NCBI GenBank assembly: GCA_037157565.1
Contig: JAZHRO010000024.1
Span: forward strand, 9,182,501 to 9,246,500
Length of the DNA stretch: 64,000 bases
DNA from: Thalassia testudinum
Taxonomy: Eukaryota > Streptophyta > Magnoliopsida > Alismatales > Hydrocharitaceae
Direction: 5' to 3'
The notes beneath the pieces were generated by a model. The model made no database searches, had not been told where the DNA came from, and was given only the letters and a program-made list of their open reading frames with translations. Made by a program: the position numbers and the translations under genes. This document shows positions 1-10,961 of this stretch, in pieces (position 1 is the stretch's first letter; each line of letters starts with the position of its first letter).

Positions 1-479
1 GGGTGGAAAAGGAATGACTTGTAAACTAGAATAATTGGAAAAGATAAATTACCTGTTAGCTTTTACTGCTTTAGTTAGTTTGGTTACCACTCTACTTAGT
101 ATTCGCTGACTCCGTTTACTCTTAATCCTTTTCAGGTCTAGGTGTTGAGCAGCCCAAGTCACCGGCTACACAGGGTGCTGGGCGCAGTCACGCCCAGCAG
201 TAGTCTTCCTGTTGTACTTTCTTTTGTTAGTGAGTTCAGACTCTTGTTACCATTATGTTCTATACTTTGTTTCCGCTTTACTGTTGTGGTGGTGATATGT
301 ACTGTTAGCAGCTTTTACTTCCTTTACTGTTGTACTCTTTTATTGTTAGTTACTTAGTATAGTGAATGTGGTTTACTTTCCTGCTTTTTGGTTATTTCTT
401 GTTGGACGACTCGGTCTTGGGATTAGTCGAGTCGAGCCGGTCTCGTGTCCTGTAGGGATTCGGGAACCGAGTCGTAACA
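1..479 (+). mobile_element. 3' part of a chromovirus-type Ty3/gypsy LTR
   Basis: This segment is clearly homologous to the last ~480 bp of the LTRs ending at 16447, 30165 and 53048. It shares the blocks around caccggctac, the run of gttgtactttc-like pyrimidine sequence and the terminal block gggattcgggaaccgagtcgtaaca. It ends in CA at 479, as an LTR should. The element continues past the left window edge, so LTR type (solo or paired) cannot be decided. No initiator-Met PBS in the usual position follows it, so it is either a solo LTR or a 3' LTR. Group assignment rests on the copy at 13779, which is followed by an initiator-Met PBS and a gag start. Confidence 0.85.
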
Positions 480-2225
480 CTAAACCTAATTGGTATACCA
501 GAGAAGAGTAGGAAGATGCTACTGAAATTTCTCTAAATACAAGTTATATGTAACAAGTAACACCTGCTTCTAATCAAATCTTTAAGGACTCTCCTTAGTC
601 GGGATCTTTTCCGAACTGAGGACAATCAACACTTGTGGCATGTTATAAAAGCAAAGCGTAATGTGTATATGTCAGATATACGTACATTAATGTGTTATCT
701 ATATAACATGATCAGAAATCTTGAACGAACAAATATATTGACATATACACTAAAGTCCAGCCATGCATAATCCACATTCAAAAATTTTATTTCAATTATC
801 ATAAGTGGACATGATTAGAAGACATATTTTCAATCATCGTTGCCTAAGCTTTTAAAAAAATTTGATAGAGTTTTCCCTATATAATGGTTATTTTCCCAAC
901 TTGCAAAAATACTAAACATCCAAGAAATTATAAGTTGACCCCACAAGCTAAATTGAAGGGAATAAACTAAATAAAGTGGGTACACCCCACATACACATCT
1001 GCCTAAAAGAACGATCCATTACTATGTCTATTATTACTAAAGAAATGAGGGAAAGTTTCCCTTTAAATGTGCTTATTTTCATAGATCATATATTCATTCA
1101 AAGTATAATACAAGTGGGTACACCCCCACTTGACAAAGTATAAAATCTATATTAATGTAACAAAATGTGTTCTCAACGATTACCTCGGAATGATAGCGTG
1201 TGACCTCTCGCGAAAGATTGAGTGATCTCTTGGTGAACCTCGATTGCCACTATACGAAGCACTTATAACAAAAATATATCCATTCATTAACGTACAAGAA
1301 ACCATTCATTAAAAAATTTATATACATTTAAATGTGAAGAAAAGTAAAGGAGCATCTCAACGAAAAGCGGATATCAATGATGATATTTGTCATATTATAT
1401 TGGTGATATTAAAAAATCATCAGTGATGTTTCAAATATAACTAGTGATATTTTATTTAGAATTGAAAATATTCAACTATCACCGGTGACATTTGATTTAG
1501 AATTTCTTCAATATTCATATCATAGTTGATAGTTGATTCAAAATTGAAACATCACTGATACAATTAATTCAAAACTCAAATACCACTTATTTAGACCTAA
1601 ATATCACCGATAAAATTTAATTCTATAAAATACAAAATATTTAATAGTTGAAACTTGAAATACAAGTATAGACATTTCTCCATAGAAACCTAAGAGGTGA
1701 GTTGTTGAAACCCAAGAAGTCATATGCTCGAACTTTTTGTCTTTGTTTGCTTACAAGAAATGATGGATCATTTACTTTGTTATTCCTAAATTAATTTTTG
1801 ATTCATAATCTACATATAAGAAGAGTGAGCGATGGTGAGTGGAGGAGAAGTAGGGGATGCAGAGGAGAAAAAAATGGTAGGGGAGGAGGGTTACCTTCAG
1901 GTAAAGGAAATGATGCTGATGAAGCTATAGGAGAGATAGAGATAGAGGACAATGGTTGGAGGATGAGGAGGTTACTAAAGTAGAACAATCATCAGAGGAG
2001 AAGTTGGGTGATACTGAGGGGTCAAGGCTGGGGTTTGGGTTTGAAAAAGGGGAGTTTGAGGTTTAGTGTAAGAGAAAAAAATCTAACTTTAGATTTTATT
2101 TTTGAAACCTAAAGTTCAGGGCAAAAGTTACAACTATTTTACTAATTCCTTCCAATATCAATTGAACAATAGAGTCAAATTCTTGCAGGGGAGAAAAGGA
2201 AACACAAGAAAAATGAGCGGATTGA
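480..2225. other. AT-rich intergenic DNA, no gene seen
   Basis: No coding signal is visible; open frames are short and unrecognised. The sequence includes a small stem (AAGTGGG, 6-nt loop, CCCACTT) near 1112-1131. A block at about 1370-1630 has many short copies of ATCACYGRTGA/AGTGATATT-like words in both orientations. A purine-rich stretch lies at 1820-2000. Confidence 0.6.
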
Positions 2226-2393
2226 ATTCTTGACATTCAAGCTAAAGTTTAAAGGAAGAATTATACATCAATCAATTCGTTGGAACATGTGATTTTAATT
2301 TAAGAGATGAGAATGACGATATATTCACCTGCATCACAAAATATATGTACAACTTAATTACCAAAAGGAATCAAATATGAAACTTAGAAGCTA
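2226..2393 (+). repeat. Direct repeat, copy 1
   Basis: About 165 bp that recurs at 2936-3096, some 710 bp downstream in the same orientation. Shared blocks include ttaaag..gaattatacatcaatcaat, ttaatttaagagatgag and accaaaaggaatcaaa. Differences are scattered substitutions and small indels. It could be the two terminal repeats of a short non-autonomous LTR element (TRIM-like) or a local duplication; no TG..CA termini or PBS were found. Confidence 0.75.
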
Positions 2394-2935
2394 ACTAATT
2401 TTTAATTTATGTTTTCCTGTTGAAGTGTAAAAGTTAATCACATAAAAGTTTAATATGAATTTCAATTAATATATTTTGATTTTCGATCGATGGAAAATTA
2501 ATGTATCACGTGTTATAAAATACATTATCTGATATATCTTAGTTTTTTATCGGTGAATAATCAAAAATATCGATTAGAAATCTAAATATATCGTATGTTG
2601 AAAAATACCTTACTCGATGTATTTTAATTTATAATCGATATTTTAGATTGATTTTACGCTCTAATTATATATATATATATATATTATTTCATATCCTTAT
2701 ATAAATGAATTCAATATTGATCTCTAATGAAAAAGTAAAAGATGAGAAGATCAATTGTGACTATGAAATTTGAAATAGAGATAAAAGTTAATCAATGTGA
2801 AAGAAATATAAAATAAAAAGAGATGGAGAGTGAGACAGAATTGTAGAAGGTGGAAGAAAAAATTTAAAAGTAGGGTCATCAAAAATTGAACGAAAAAAAA
2901 AAAAAAAGCCACGAAAACAACTACAGCTCCACACA
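2394..2935. other. AT-rich DNA between two direct repeats
   Basis: About 540 bp of AT-rich sequence between the direct repeats. It contains a short (AT)n run near 2669-2684 and related words such as ATCGATATTTTA. No gene is recognised. Confidence 0.55.
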
Positions 2936-3096
2936 AATTCTTGACGTTCAAGTTAAAGTTTAAAGAGAGAATTATACATCAATCAATCCGTTGGAATATG
3001 AGCCTTTAATTTAAGAGATGAGATGACGTTATATTCACCTGTGTGGGAAAATATATTGCTCAGATACCAAAAGGAATCAAACAAGGAACTTGGAAG
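2936..3096 (+). repeat. Direct repeat, copy 2
   Basis: Second copy of the segment at 2226-2393, same orientation, beginning with attcttgacgttcaag and ending near aacttggaag. It is imperfect, so the duplication is not very recent. Confidence 0.75.
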
Positions 3097-3809
3097 GTAA
3101 TTTCATCCTTCCCCTAATTTTCATCTAATCCAATGAAAACCAACGAATTGTTCTCACCATTGACAATTGGCATTTGGGCTAATGGATCTTCCTAATTCTA
3201 TACTTGACCAGCACGTTTCCTTGGAACTAGTTTAGTCCTCGCACTTAAGGAAGACAAACATTAAATTAGTCTGATATGATATGTAAATTAATTAATGTTG
3301 TACATCGTGTACATTAATTAATTAATTAAACACGAGACATGAATTGTATATGAGTATTGAATGCATTACTAATTAAGGACACAAGTACTCATGATTGGTG
3401 CATTTAAAATGGAGCATGGAGTCAATGACCGTAAGCTCCACAGGGAAAAATATGAAAGCAAATCATTTCGATTGCCTCTTTCAACAGGGTTATGGAGATT
3501 TAGGATACATTGGTTCGTACGATATTCCAATTAATGGTCACATAATTAATTATTCATTGACTAACTACAATTACTAAGATTTAATTTCAAGCTTAGTCTG
3601 CTTGGATAAATCAATTGATAAGATGTCAAATTATCTTATTGCAAGATGAATGATCCAATTTTTAGATATTATGTGAGAAAATATATAGGAGAAAGTAGGT
3701 ATCTCACTTCTTCTCCTTTTGAGGGTTATCATCAAATTCCAAACCTAATCATGAAAGGCAACTATGTCTGCTTTTAGAGTTTGGGTCCAACAATCTCGAT
3801 GCAATCATC
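3097..3809. other. Intergenic DNA, no gene seen
   Basis: AT-rich sequence with tandem ATTA words near 3280-3330. A 60-codon open frame at 3395-3577 has no recognisable motif or neighbouring exon and is probably chance. Confidence 0.5.
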
Positions 3810-3812
3810 TAA

Positions 3813-4141
3813 GGCTGCATTTGGTAGTTGTATTGGAGGAGGGTTAGGAGGAGGTGGGCGTGAATTCTAAGTAGTTTTTTTTTTTCACATATATTCTTTC
3901 TTCTCGTTACATCAAAAATAATTAATATTTCCTTTTCTCACATATAATTCAAAAAATATTATCTAATAATTACAATTCATCACATCAAAATCCACTAACT
4001 CTCTCTCCTATCTTACAAAACCAATATACCGATAATTAATAATCTCATCAATGATTACAATCTCATCAACTAAATACCTTCTTACACTTATTTTACTCCA
4101 ATTCTATCATGATATAATACTATCCCCTACCAAATGTAACC
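3813..4141 (+). mobile_element. Tourist-like MITE (PIF/Harbinger group)
   Basis: The element is 329 bp and AT-rich. Its terminal inverted repeats are GGCTGCATTTGGTAG at the left and CTACCAAATGTAACC at the right (13 of 15 positions complementary). It is flanked by the 3-bp target duplication TAA (3810-3812 and 4142-4144). Short TIRs beginning GG and a TAA/TTA duplication are the known signature of Tourist/PIF-Harbinger MITEs. There is no coding capacity. The interior is strongly similar, in inverted orientation, to the sequence at about 4225-4560. Confidence 0.8.
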
Positions 4142-4224
4142 TAAAAATTTTTCATGTAAGTTATGGGCAACAATTCTTGACCTTAAAATTACTATATGTT
4201 TCTTTCTCTAAGGATGCATTTTGC

Positions 4225-4560
4225 AGGGTGATAGTGCTACACCTGGATAGAATAGGAGTAGAATAAAGATAGAAGACATTTGGTTAGTACAATTGTAATG
4301 ATTGATGAGATTATAATAATTGGTGGGATTATTAATGATTAGTATATTGATTTTATGAGAGAGGAGAGAGAGTTAGTGGATTTTGATATGATAGATTTTA
4401 ATTATTAAATATTATTTTTTGAGTTATACGTAGAAAAAAGAAAAATTGATAGGATAAAAAGAAAAAATATATATAAAAAAATTAAATTTCTTAAAATCCA
4501 TATTATTCCTATCTTATCCTAACTTTTATCCTACTTCTTATAACATGACCATACATTGCC
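4225..4560 (-). mobile_element. Second, inverted and decayed Tourist-like MITE
   Basis: The reverse complement of 3830-4140 aligns well here. Shared blocks include gagagagttagtggattttgat, atgattgatgagatta and attatttttt-gagtta. It is a relative of the MITE at 3813 in opposite orientation, about 80 bp away. Its terminal repeats are eroded, so the ends are approximate and no target duplication could be assigned. Confidence 0.65.
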
Positions 4561-7500
4561 TAAGTTTCTAGTATACAGTAATCTGAGGTCTTGACGTCCC
4601 TTCCTAGAAATCATGACGTGTTTGTCATGATTCATTTGATTAACTAAGTGTCACGTCGAGTGATCTACGCTGTAGTGGTACAAAACTAGGTCCTCATTTG
4701 GATGATTTATGGTCCCATACCATTTGTAGTACACAGATCTAAACACAACCTTAATTATGAAAATTGTAACAAATAGTTGATTCGGATTTGATTGCTCGGG
4801 GCAAATTTAAGTTTTTCAAATGGTAATTCTTTTAACATTTATTCGAGTCTTAAATATGTCACTATTTTGGAGTTATTACAGTGACAGCCCCAAGTTATAT
4901 ATACCTTCCTTGGCATCAATTTTATAGCTTCTTCATGCGTGTAAAAACACAATGTCATAACTGCAAAATAGTTCTGAAGTGATCATGTCTTTCCCCGAGA
5001 ATCAAACAAATGCCCCGAGAAACAAAGTTTGCAGTCCCAACCTCTAAATGTGGAGTGGAGAAATTAATTATATCCCAACCACATGCGCCCAAAATACGTA
5101 CTCCACTCCCATTCCAAAAAGGTGTATTTTAATAGGGTCAAGTCATGGAAGTCTCGCCTGCTACTTCGGGTAATTAACAAAGGCGGCCACTGCCCTCCTC
5201 GACCTTACGTGAGAGAGAATTATTTGTAAATGGATTATTCTTTACTTTTGTTCGGAAGTTTTAAAGGTTATTTTGATGGATTAATATGTGATTATTTAAA
5301 AAGTTTTTAAGTTAATATGTGAAAATAAATGGGATAATTTGTAAAAATAGTGTATTTCATATCAATTTTAGAATAATTTATCTTAGATTAAGTTCTTTTA
5401 ATTCTATTCAAAATATCATTCCTATCAAATAAGGTTAACTCTTATTTTTATGAGTTATCCCTCTTGTTAAACTATGTCGGAGAGAACGTAAACCTTGAAA
5501 AGCAACTTAGACTTCCATTGGTCATACGAGGTCGATTGGAACCCTCTAACCTTTAGAAGCTCCCTTCTCCCCCTGGAATCTCTCCTCTTTGGTGTGTGAT
5601 CCTCTTCCTCGACATGCATAGTCGATGGCCGTTCATGGTGGCTGTTTGAGATTGGGGTTGTCACGACTTTTCACGACGGTGGCAGTGGAGCTTCGAGGTC
5701 GCAAGGTCGTTGGCGGTGGTCACTAAGTCGACGGATGGAGGTGCGCTCGACGATCATGCGGCCACAACATTTTGCTGAGATGCGATGAAGGTCATGCTTG
5801 GCGATGTGCTCGATGGTCATGCAGCCACGACGTCTTGCTCTTGGCAGGCTCGGGCGGTTGCGGGGGCACTTGGTGGTCGCGACCTCGTAAGGGTTGTGCC
5901 ACCACCGTTGACGAGTAATGCAAGTGACTGTTGCAATGGTTGGTTTCATTTGTTGGAGGTATTAGATTTTCTTTTTCTTATTTTTTTAGTATAATTTTAT
6001 TTTATTAGAGATTATGTGTAACTATATGTCTATTATAATCAAAATTTTCAATGTAATCCAATAATCAATTTATTCTATTTTCTCGTTACGGTAACCTTTA
6101 CGATTTTAAAAATGATAACGTAACCTCTCCCTTTTAAAGTTGGCAAGTTTCTCTTTCTTTTCCTTCCAATGTGGATAGATATTTATGTATCGAATTGTTT
6201 CCTTTTTAATGGGTTACCTATTCCCTTGAAAAAAAGAAAAAAAGAGGTCATGTCATTTTTTCCCCATTGTCGATAAGAAAGCGGTCGAAGCATCGTGGAA
6301 CCGCAGACATTGATGGGAACTTACCGTGATATTTCGATATCGTGTACGTTGCTTTTCTATTCAACTTAAAGAAAGCACCTGATTTCACACGTGATAAGTC
6401 CATGGTACTTAAGGTGGCGATGGAGCGTGGATTTTGACCATAGTCTATGCCACGTGGCCGGTAGGTCTTTGACGAGTCCCGTCCTAAGTAGACGTGCATG
6501 ACTTATCAGTCCAGTACAGATCAGCTGACGTTAACCACTGACCACAATAAAGAAGATCTAAATTTAAGTTCTAACCTTACATTACTCGAAAGTTAGTATT
6601 ACATGATCATCAATTTCTTTAATTTACGTGCAAGAAATTCTGAATTTAAAAAAAAAAACTTAACACAGCTCTGACAGCAGAATCCAAACATATGCTTCAG
6701 TCAAACTTTGGGCACGATGTGTTTTTGATCCGTACTATGGTTGCTGTGACCAGTAGAAACTTTGGACACGGTATTTGGTCATAGTTAATAATAGCTTGTA
6801 TTGGTCGTGAGCACGTGGGAACATCATGGATCTTTCCTAGCGACTGAACCTGAATTGTTCCTACACTTTCCCACGCTAACATATGTGAAAGTCCGACTCG
6901 GGATCTGAATGGTCCTAACTTTGCACCTATGGGGCAAACCTTTGACTCGATCCCGTAGAAAAGTTGATTTCCTTCGCATTGGCTTTCGAAATTTTTGTCG
7001 AAAATTTATGATTCTATAGAATCATTGTGGGACACTAACTTTATCGGTCGCTATTTATTTTTAATTTTTGAGATAATAATTTAAACTAAATATTGAATAA
7101 AGGTAATCATATTGCAGTTGGTCACTGACGTCACTGTAAAGGCTTGACACCGTCGGGATGTGAGTTTAAACATACTGGTGGTCCTCTTTCAAATATTTGA
7201 TGGTGGAAGACTTTTACTTTATATTAATTATAATAATCGTTTTATTTATTTCATATGGATAATAATTAATATACTCCCCATGAAAGCTCTGAAATTTATC
7301 GCCTGATTTCAATTGTGCATTCTCTGGTGACGCCTGAATTGATAATTTCTTTAACATATTTTAATTATAGTAATCTTATTTACTTATATCAAATCTATCT
7401 ATTTATCTATAATACATATAAATATTTTTATTCTTTTAGGCTATCATGTATGGTGAGTATGATATTTATGTTAAATTTTTATATGATAATAAATAAAAAA

Positions 7501-8198
7501 ATTTCTCTTTTCAAATTAGGATTTGAGATGTTTTTTTTTTTCTAATTGTAGTAATCCTTTAAGTAGGAAAATTTTAATATGATTTTTACTTTTATATTTT
7601 CATGGTAAAATATAAACTAAAAACTAATTGCTTGAGGTTTGATGATGAATTAAATAGTATTTTATCTTCAGTTATAACTACCATGCATGTATATATGTTA
7701 AAATGAGAGGGTAAGTGATGGATGTGGATCATCTTAGTTCGGCAGATTTGCAGATATAGTATTGTGCATGGGTTAAAAATTAATGGAAGATAGTTTGATA
7801 TTTAGTATAGAACAAGTGGATCACACCTTTCGCTCGTAATATATTAACTCACTTATCATATTCATGCATGATCCACTCTTTATCCCATTATTGATAAAAT
7901 AAAATAATCAAAACTAACCAAACATTCAATAAGAAATAAGTAAGATACGTACTGTTTGTAGTTGTATGTTTGCACTCGTGTTCTTGGTATTCACATTAAT
8001 TATATCTTTGTCCATTAGTTGTTGTTTTGAAATGGAATTTTGTAAGATGAAATTAAACATTTTTAATCCCTTCATCAAGTTGGTTAAAGTTTAACAATAC
8101 TTGGATCATAAAAAATCATTGAAAATTATCTTTTTTTCTCCTAAACGTAAAGACAAAATGTCATGGAGTGGCTTGTAATTTGATACATATTATGCTCA

Positions 8199-8202
<4 letters not shown>
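4561..8202. other. Intergenic DNA, no gene supported
   Basis: Mostly AT-rich. A GC-rich island at about 5640-5950 and a moderately GC-rich block at 6240-6530 stand out, but their open frames (up to 92 codons) show no recognised domain, no intron signals I would trust and no similarity to the retroelements elsewhere in the window. A short imperfect duplication (aaactttgggcacg..., aaactttggacacgg...) lies at 6700-6790. I cannot exclude exon fragments of a pseudogene. Confidence 0.5.

Positions 8203-8235
<33 letters not shown>
8203..8235. repeat. (AT)n microsatellite
   Basis: An uninterrupted run of about 16 AT dinucleotides. Such tracts are prone to length change. Confidence 0.95.
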
Positions 8236-8236
<1 letters not shown>

Positions 8237-8919
8237 CTTTTCCCGAACATAGGCTCTTTTTGCAATTTGCAATAGAGTGGTCAATGCATATATCACATGT
8301 AAACCCATTACTCAAACGACCCACCAAATCGACCTTCTCATATTTGACTTGTCTTAAAAGTTAACGACCACTTTGAAAAGCCTGTGTGTTGCAATTAATT
8401 GGTGGATGATGATTGAGAAATCCATAACTCAATTTAAATCACCTTTCCACCGGCACCCAAACAACTAACGTGTTTGAATACTAATTGTACGCCTCCACCA
8501 AAAAAACCCCAGTGCTGTCATCCCTCTATCTTTCCCCTCTCCTTTCAATTGAGAGGCCCACCATCCATCTCCTTTCATGGTTGCACCATCCTATCCTTTC
8601 AGTTGAGAGCCATCATGACCCGCTAGTACCAACTAAAGCATCTCCGTCTGCTTGATGTTTCGATGCACTTTTAGTTGTGGCTGTTGGAAGCCTTCCGATG
8701 CGTGTTGGTTGGACGCGCCTGTTGGAGGTCCTATGATCGGATTACACTCTCTGGAAAGATCATCCCCTCATATGGTGGTCTTTCATCTTTGGGTTTCATG
8801 GTCTTATCTTTTGTGAAGCATCCAAGATGCATGGGTCGTTTGTCCATAGCGGATCCTTTGCCTTGTGGTGTATGGGTTGGTGGCGAGTTCCCATGCCACC
8901 CACCCTCCTTCCTAGAAAT
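8236..8919. other. Intergenic DNA, mixed composition
   Basis: Contains two related pyrimidine-rich words (ctcctttcaattgagagg and cctttcagttgagagcc) at about 8540-8610, then a GC-richer stretch to the LTR boundary at 8920. An 85-codon frame at 8675-8932 runs into the LTR and has no recognised motif. Confidence 0.45.
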
Positions 8920-10961
8920 TGTTACGACTTGAATTGGGCTTCTCATAAAACTCAGGAACAACCTACCTTAACTAATCCTAAGATCCAATCGTCCATCGAG
9001 AAATAACCTAAATGCACGTAACATACAACAAGCACACGTGCACTGTAGTTAAGCAATTAAATCAAAAGACAGTAACAGAAATAAAACAAAAGTTCAAATA
9101 GGACAACATGCCACAAACGGAAAAATATAGTTCACTAACTAGCCATCACACTAGAATAAAAAACATAAGCGAGAACATACATTCTAACATGCCAAAAAAA
9201 GTACTCACTACAGCAAAGGTGTTACAAAAACGAAACAAAAAAGAGACAGTCTACTATTGGGCTCGACTGGGTTCAGCACCCTTTGCAGTCGGTAGTGCTG
9301 GCTACTCAACTCTCTGACCTGAACATGTACACATATAATTGTTGTTAGTTAAATGTTGAGTAGAGTGGTATATAAGAACATTTAAGGCATCTAAATATAA
9401 AAGAAAGCAGATAACTATTTATGCATTTTTCAGTTACTCATTATCATCTGTTTCCATTTATAATCCACTATGTGTCTAATTATTCGCGTATTTTAGTAAA
9501 GGTCTACATCATTATTTAATCCACATCTTCTTTAAGGGAATGATCTTGATGCAGTTTTTCCAAGATGTAGGATGCGCACATGGAACTCTCTTGCCCAAGA
9601 GAGCACCCCGTGGTAGTCCTACACCCGGTCTACCACCCTGAGGTCATGGTCATGACGTAGCGGTGACTACAGCACGCGCGATAAGCGCATAGGTAGTTAT
9701 CCTGCACTGATACGCGATCATTCCTTTCCGCTAGCAGGTATGCTCTAACGTACAACACAGAACAGAACATGGGCTACACCCCTTAACAATCTGTGTACTC
9801 TCGCCCGACTATCCCGGTTTGCCTACTGAATCTAACAGGAGTCGGTGTAGGGAGGCCAATCCTAACCCCAGGTCCCAAACCAAGGGGAAGCTAGCTCTCC
9901 CCTACACAAAAGTGATGATAGCTCTCCTCGGTACCACGTACTCGAAGGCCAGCTCACTTTCCATACCCAAGTCCAAAAAGCCAACCAACATGCCTGTATA
10001 GGCAAAGTGTTCCAACATATATCAATATCCATGTCCCTGTACCTTGATTTCTTTCCTAGTTCATCGTAGGTTTGTGCATGGTACTTATCTCATTTCAATA
10101 CATGGCATGCATCTCTATTCACATTTTAGTTTCGTAATCATAGAATAAGCAGCTCGTGATTCAACAGGACAGCATTCAATCTTATCAATTTACATATCCA
10201 ATTACTCACATAAGGGAAATGTAACAACATGTATTCTCAAATTATAACAAGCGAGGTTCAAATAGTGTACATACAACATTCTCAGCTCTAAGATTCATCT
10301 CATGTCCTAGGTTTCAAGCAGAGATTTCTAATTTAGCATGCACTTAACAAACTAAATCACATGAGTGGAGGGGAGCACTCTACTAAAGTGTATGGGTGGA
10401 ATGGGGGCACAAACGGTGGATCACGATGTCTCCGCAGGTCTTGTGTGCACTATGGACTGGAGACCTATTCCAAATAGTTGGTCAAACTAAACATTAACAT
10501 TGTTGACTAATATTCCAGTATGTCAAAACATGCTCAAAATAGTATGGAAACAACCCTAACACGTAGGAAATTTCGAAAGAAAGCCAATGGTGCTTCTTTT
10601 GTGCAAAATCGACTTCGTTTGGGCCATGAATCGGCCCAAACACTCTTCCCGGTTCACCTGAATTGGACAAGGCAGGCTGGTTTGGCTGGACCGGCTGCCT
10701 GGTGGCTGCATTAGGGCAATTAAATCAAAATCAGACGTTTGGGGTGAGTCCCAGACATCTTAAAAGTGCGCAGAGTCTCACCTTGCTCTCCTACGTCTAT
10801 TCCAGTAATTTGTTGCCCCTCACAACCATCTGAGGGTGTCTCCAAACGTTTGACATTGCTTCCGGTCGTCTGGGAGAGCAATTAGATGTCTGACGCTGCT
10901 TCCAGATGTCCTAAAGTGCCTCAAACGCCGCACCAACGTGCCTTCCCAATGTCTCTGGTAA
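8920..10961 (-). mobile_element. Decayed chromovirus-type LTR, reverse orientation
   Basis: It starts TGTTACGACTTG, matching the reverse complement of the LTR 3' terminus seen at 30165. The stretch 9240-9320 (ggctcgactgggttcagcacc, ggctactcaact) is the reverse complement of the block near the end of the other chromovirus LTRs. The stretch 9530-10000 matches the block containing gagagcaccccgtggtagtcctac and the acgcgcgataagcgcat words. Near 10730-10930 there are remnants of AGACGTCTGG words, mostly mutated to AGATGTCT or AGACATCT. Divergence is higher than in the other copies, so it is one of the oldest in the window. The right boundary is approximate; an Athila LTR begins at 10962. Confidence 0.75.

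Noticed and set aside
490..504. tggtataccagag as a possible initiator-Met PBS after the LTR end at 479
   Set aside because: The spacing is wrong (11 nt rather than 3) and it needs a 2-nt insertion; no gag follows.
6248..6499. 83-codon reverse frame that looked protein-like
   Set aside because: I recognise no family, see no flanking exons, and the surrounding DNA is non-coding in composition.
8203..8235. AT run as a possible promoter or terminator
   Set aside because: It is a simple dinucleotide microsatellite with no associated gene.
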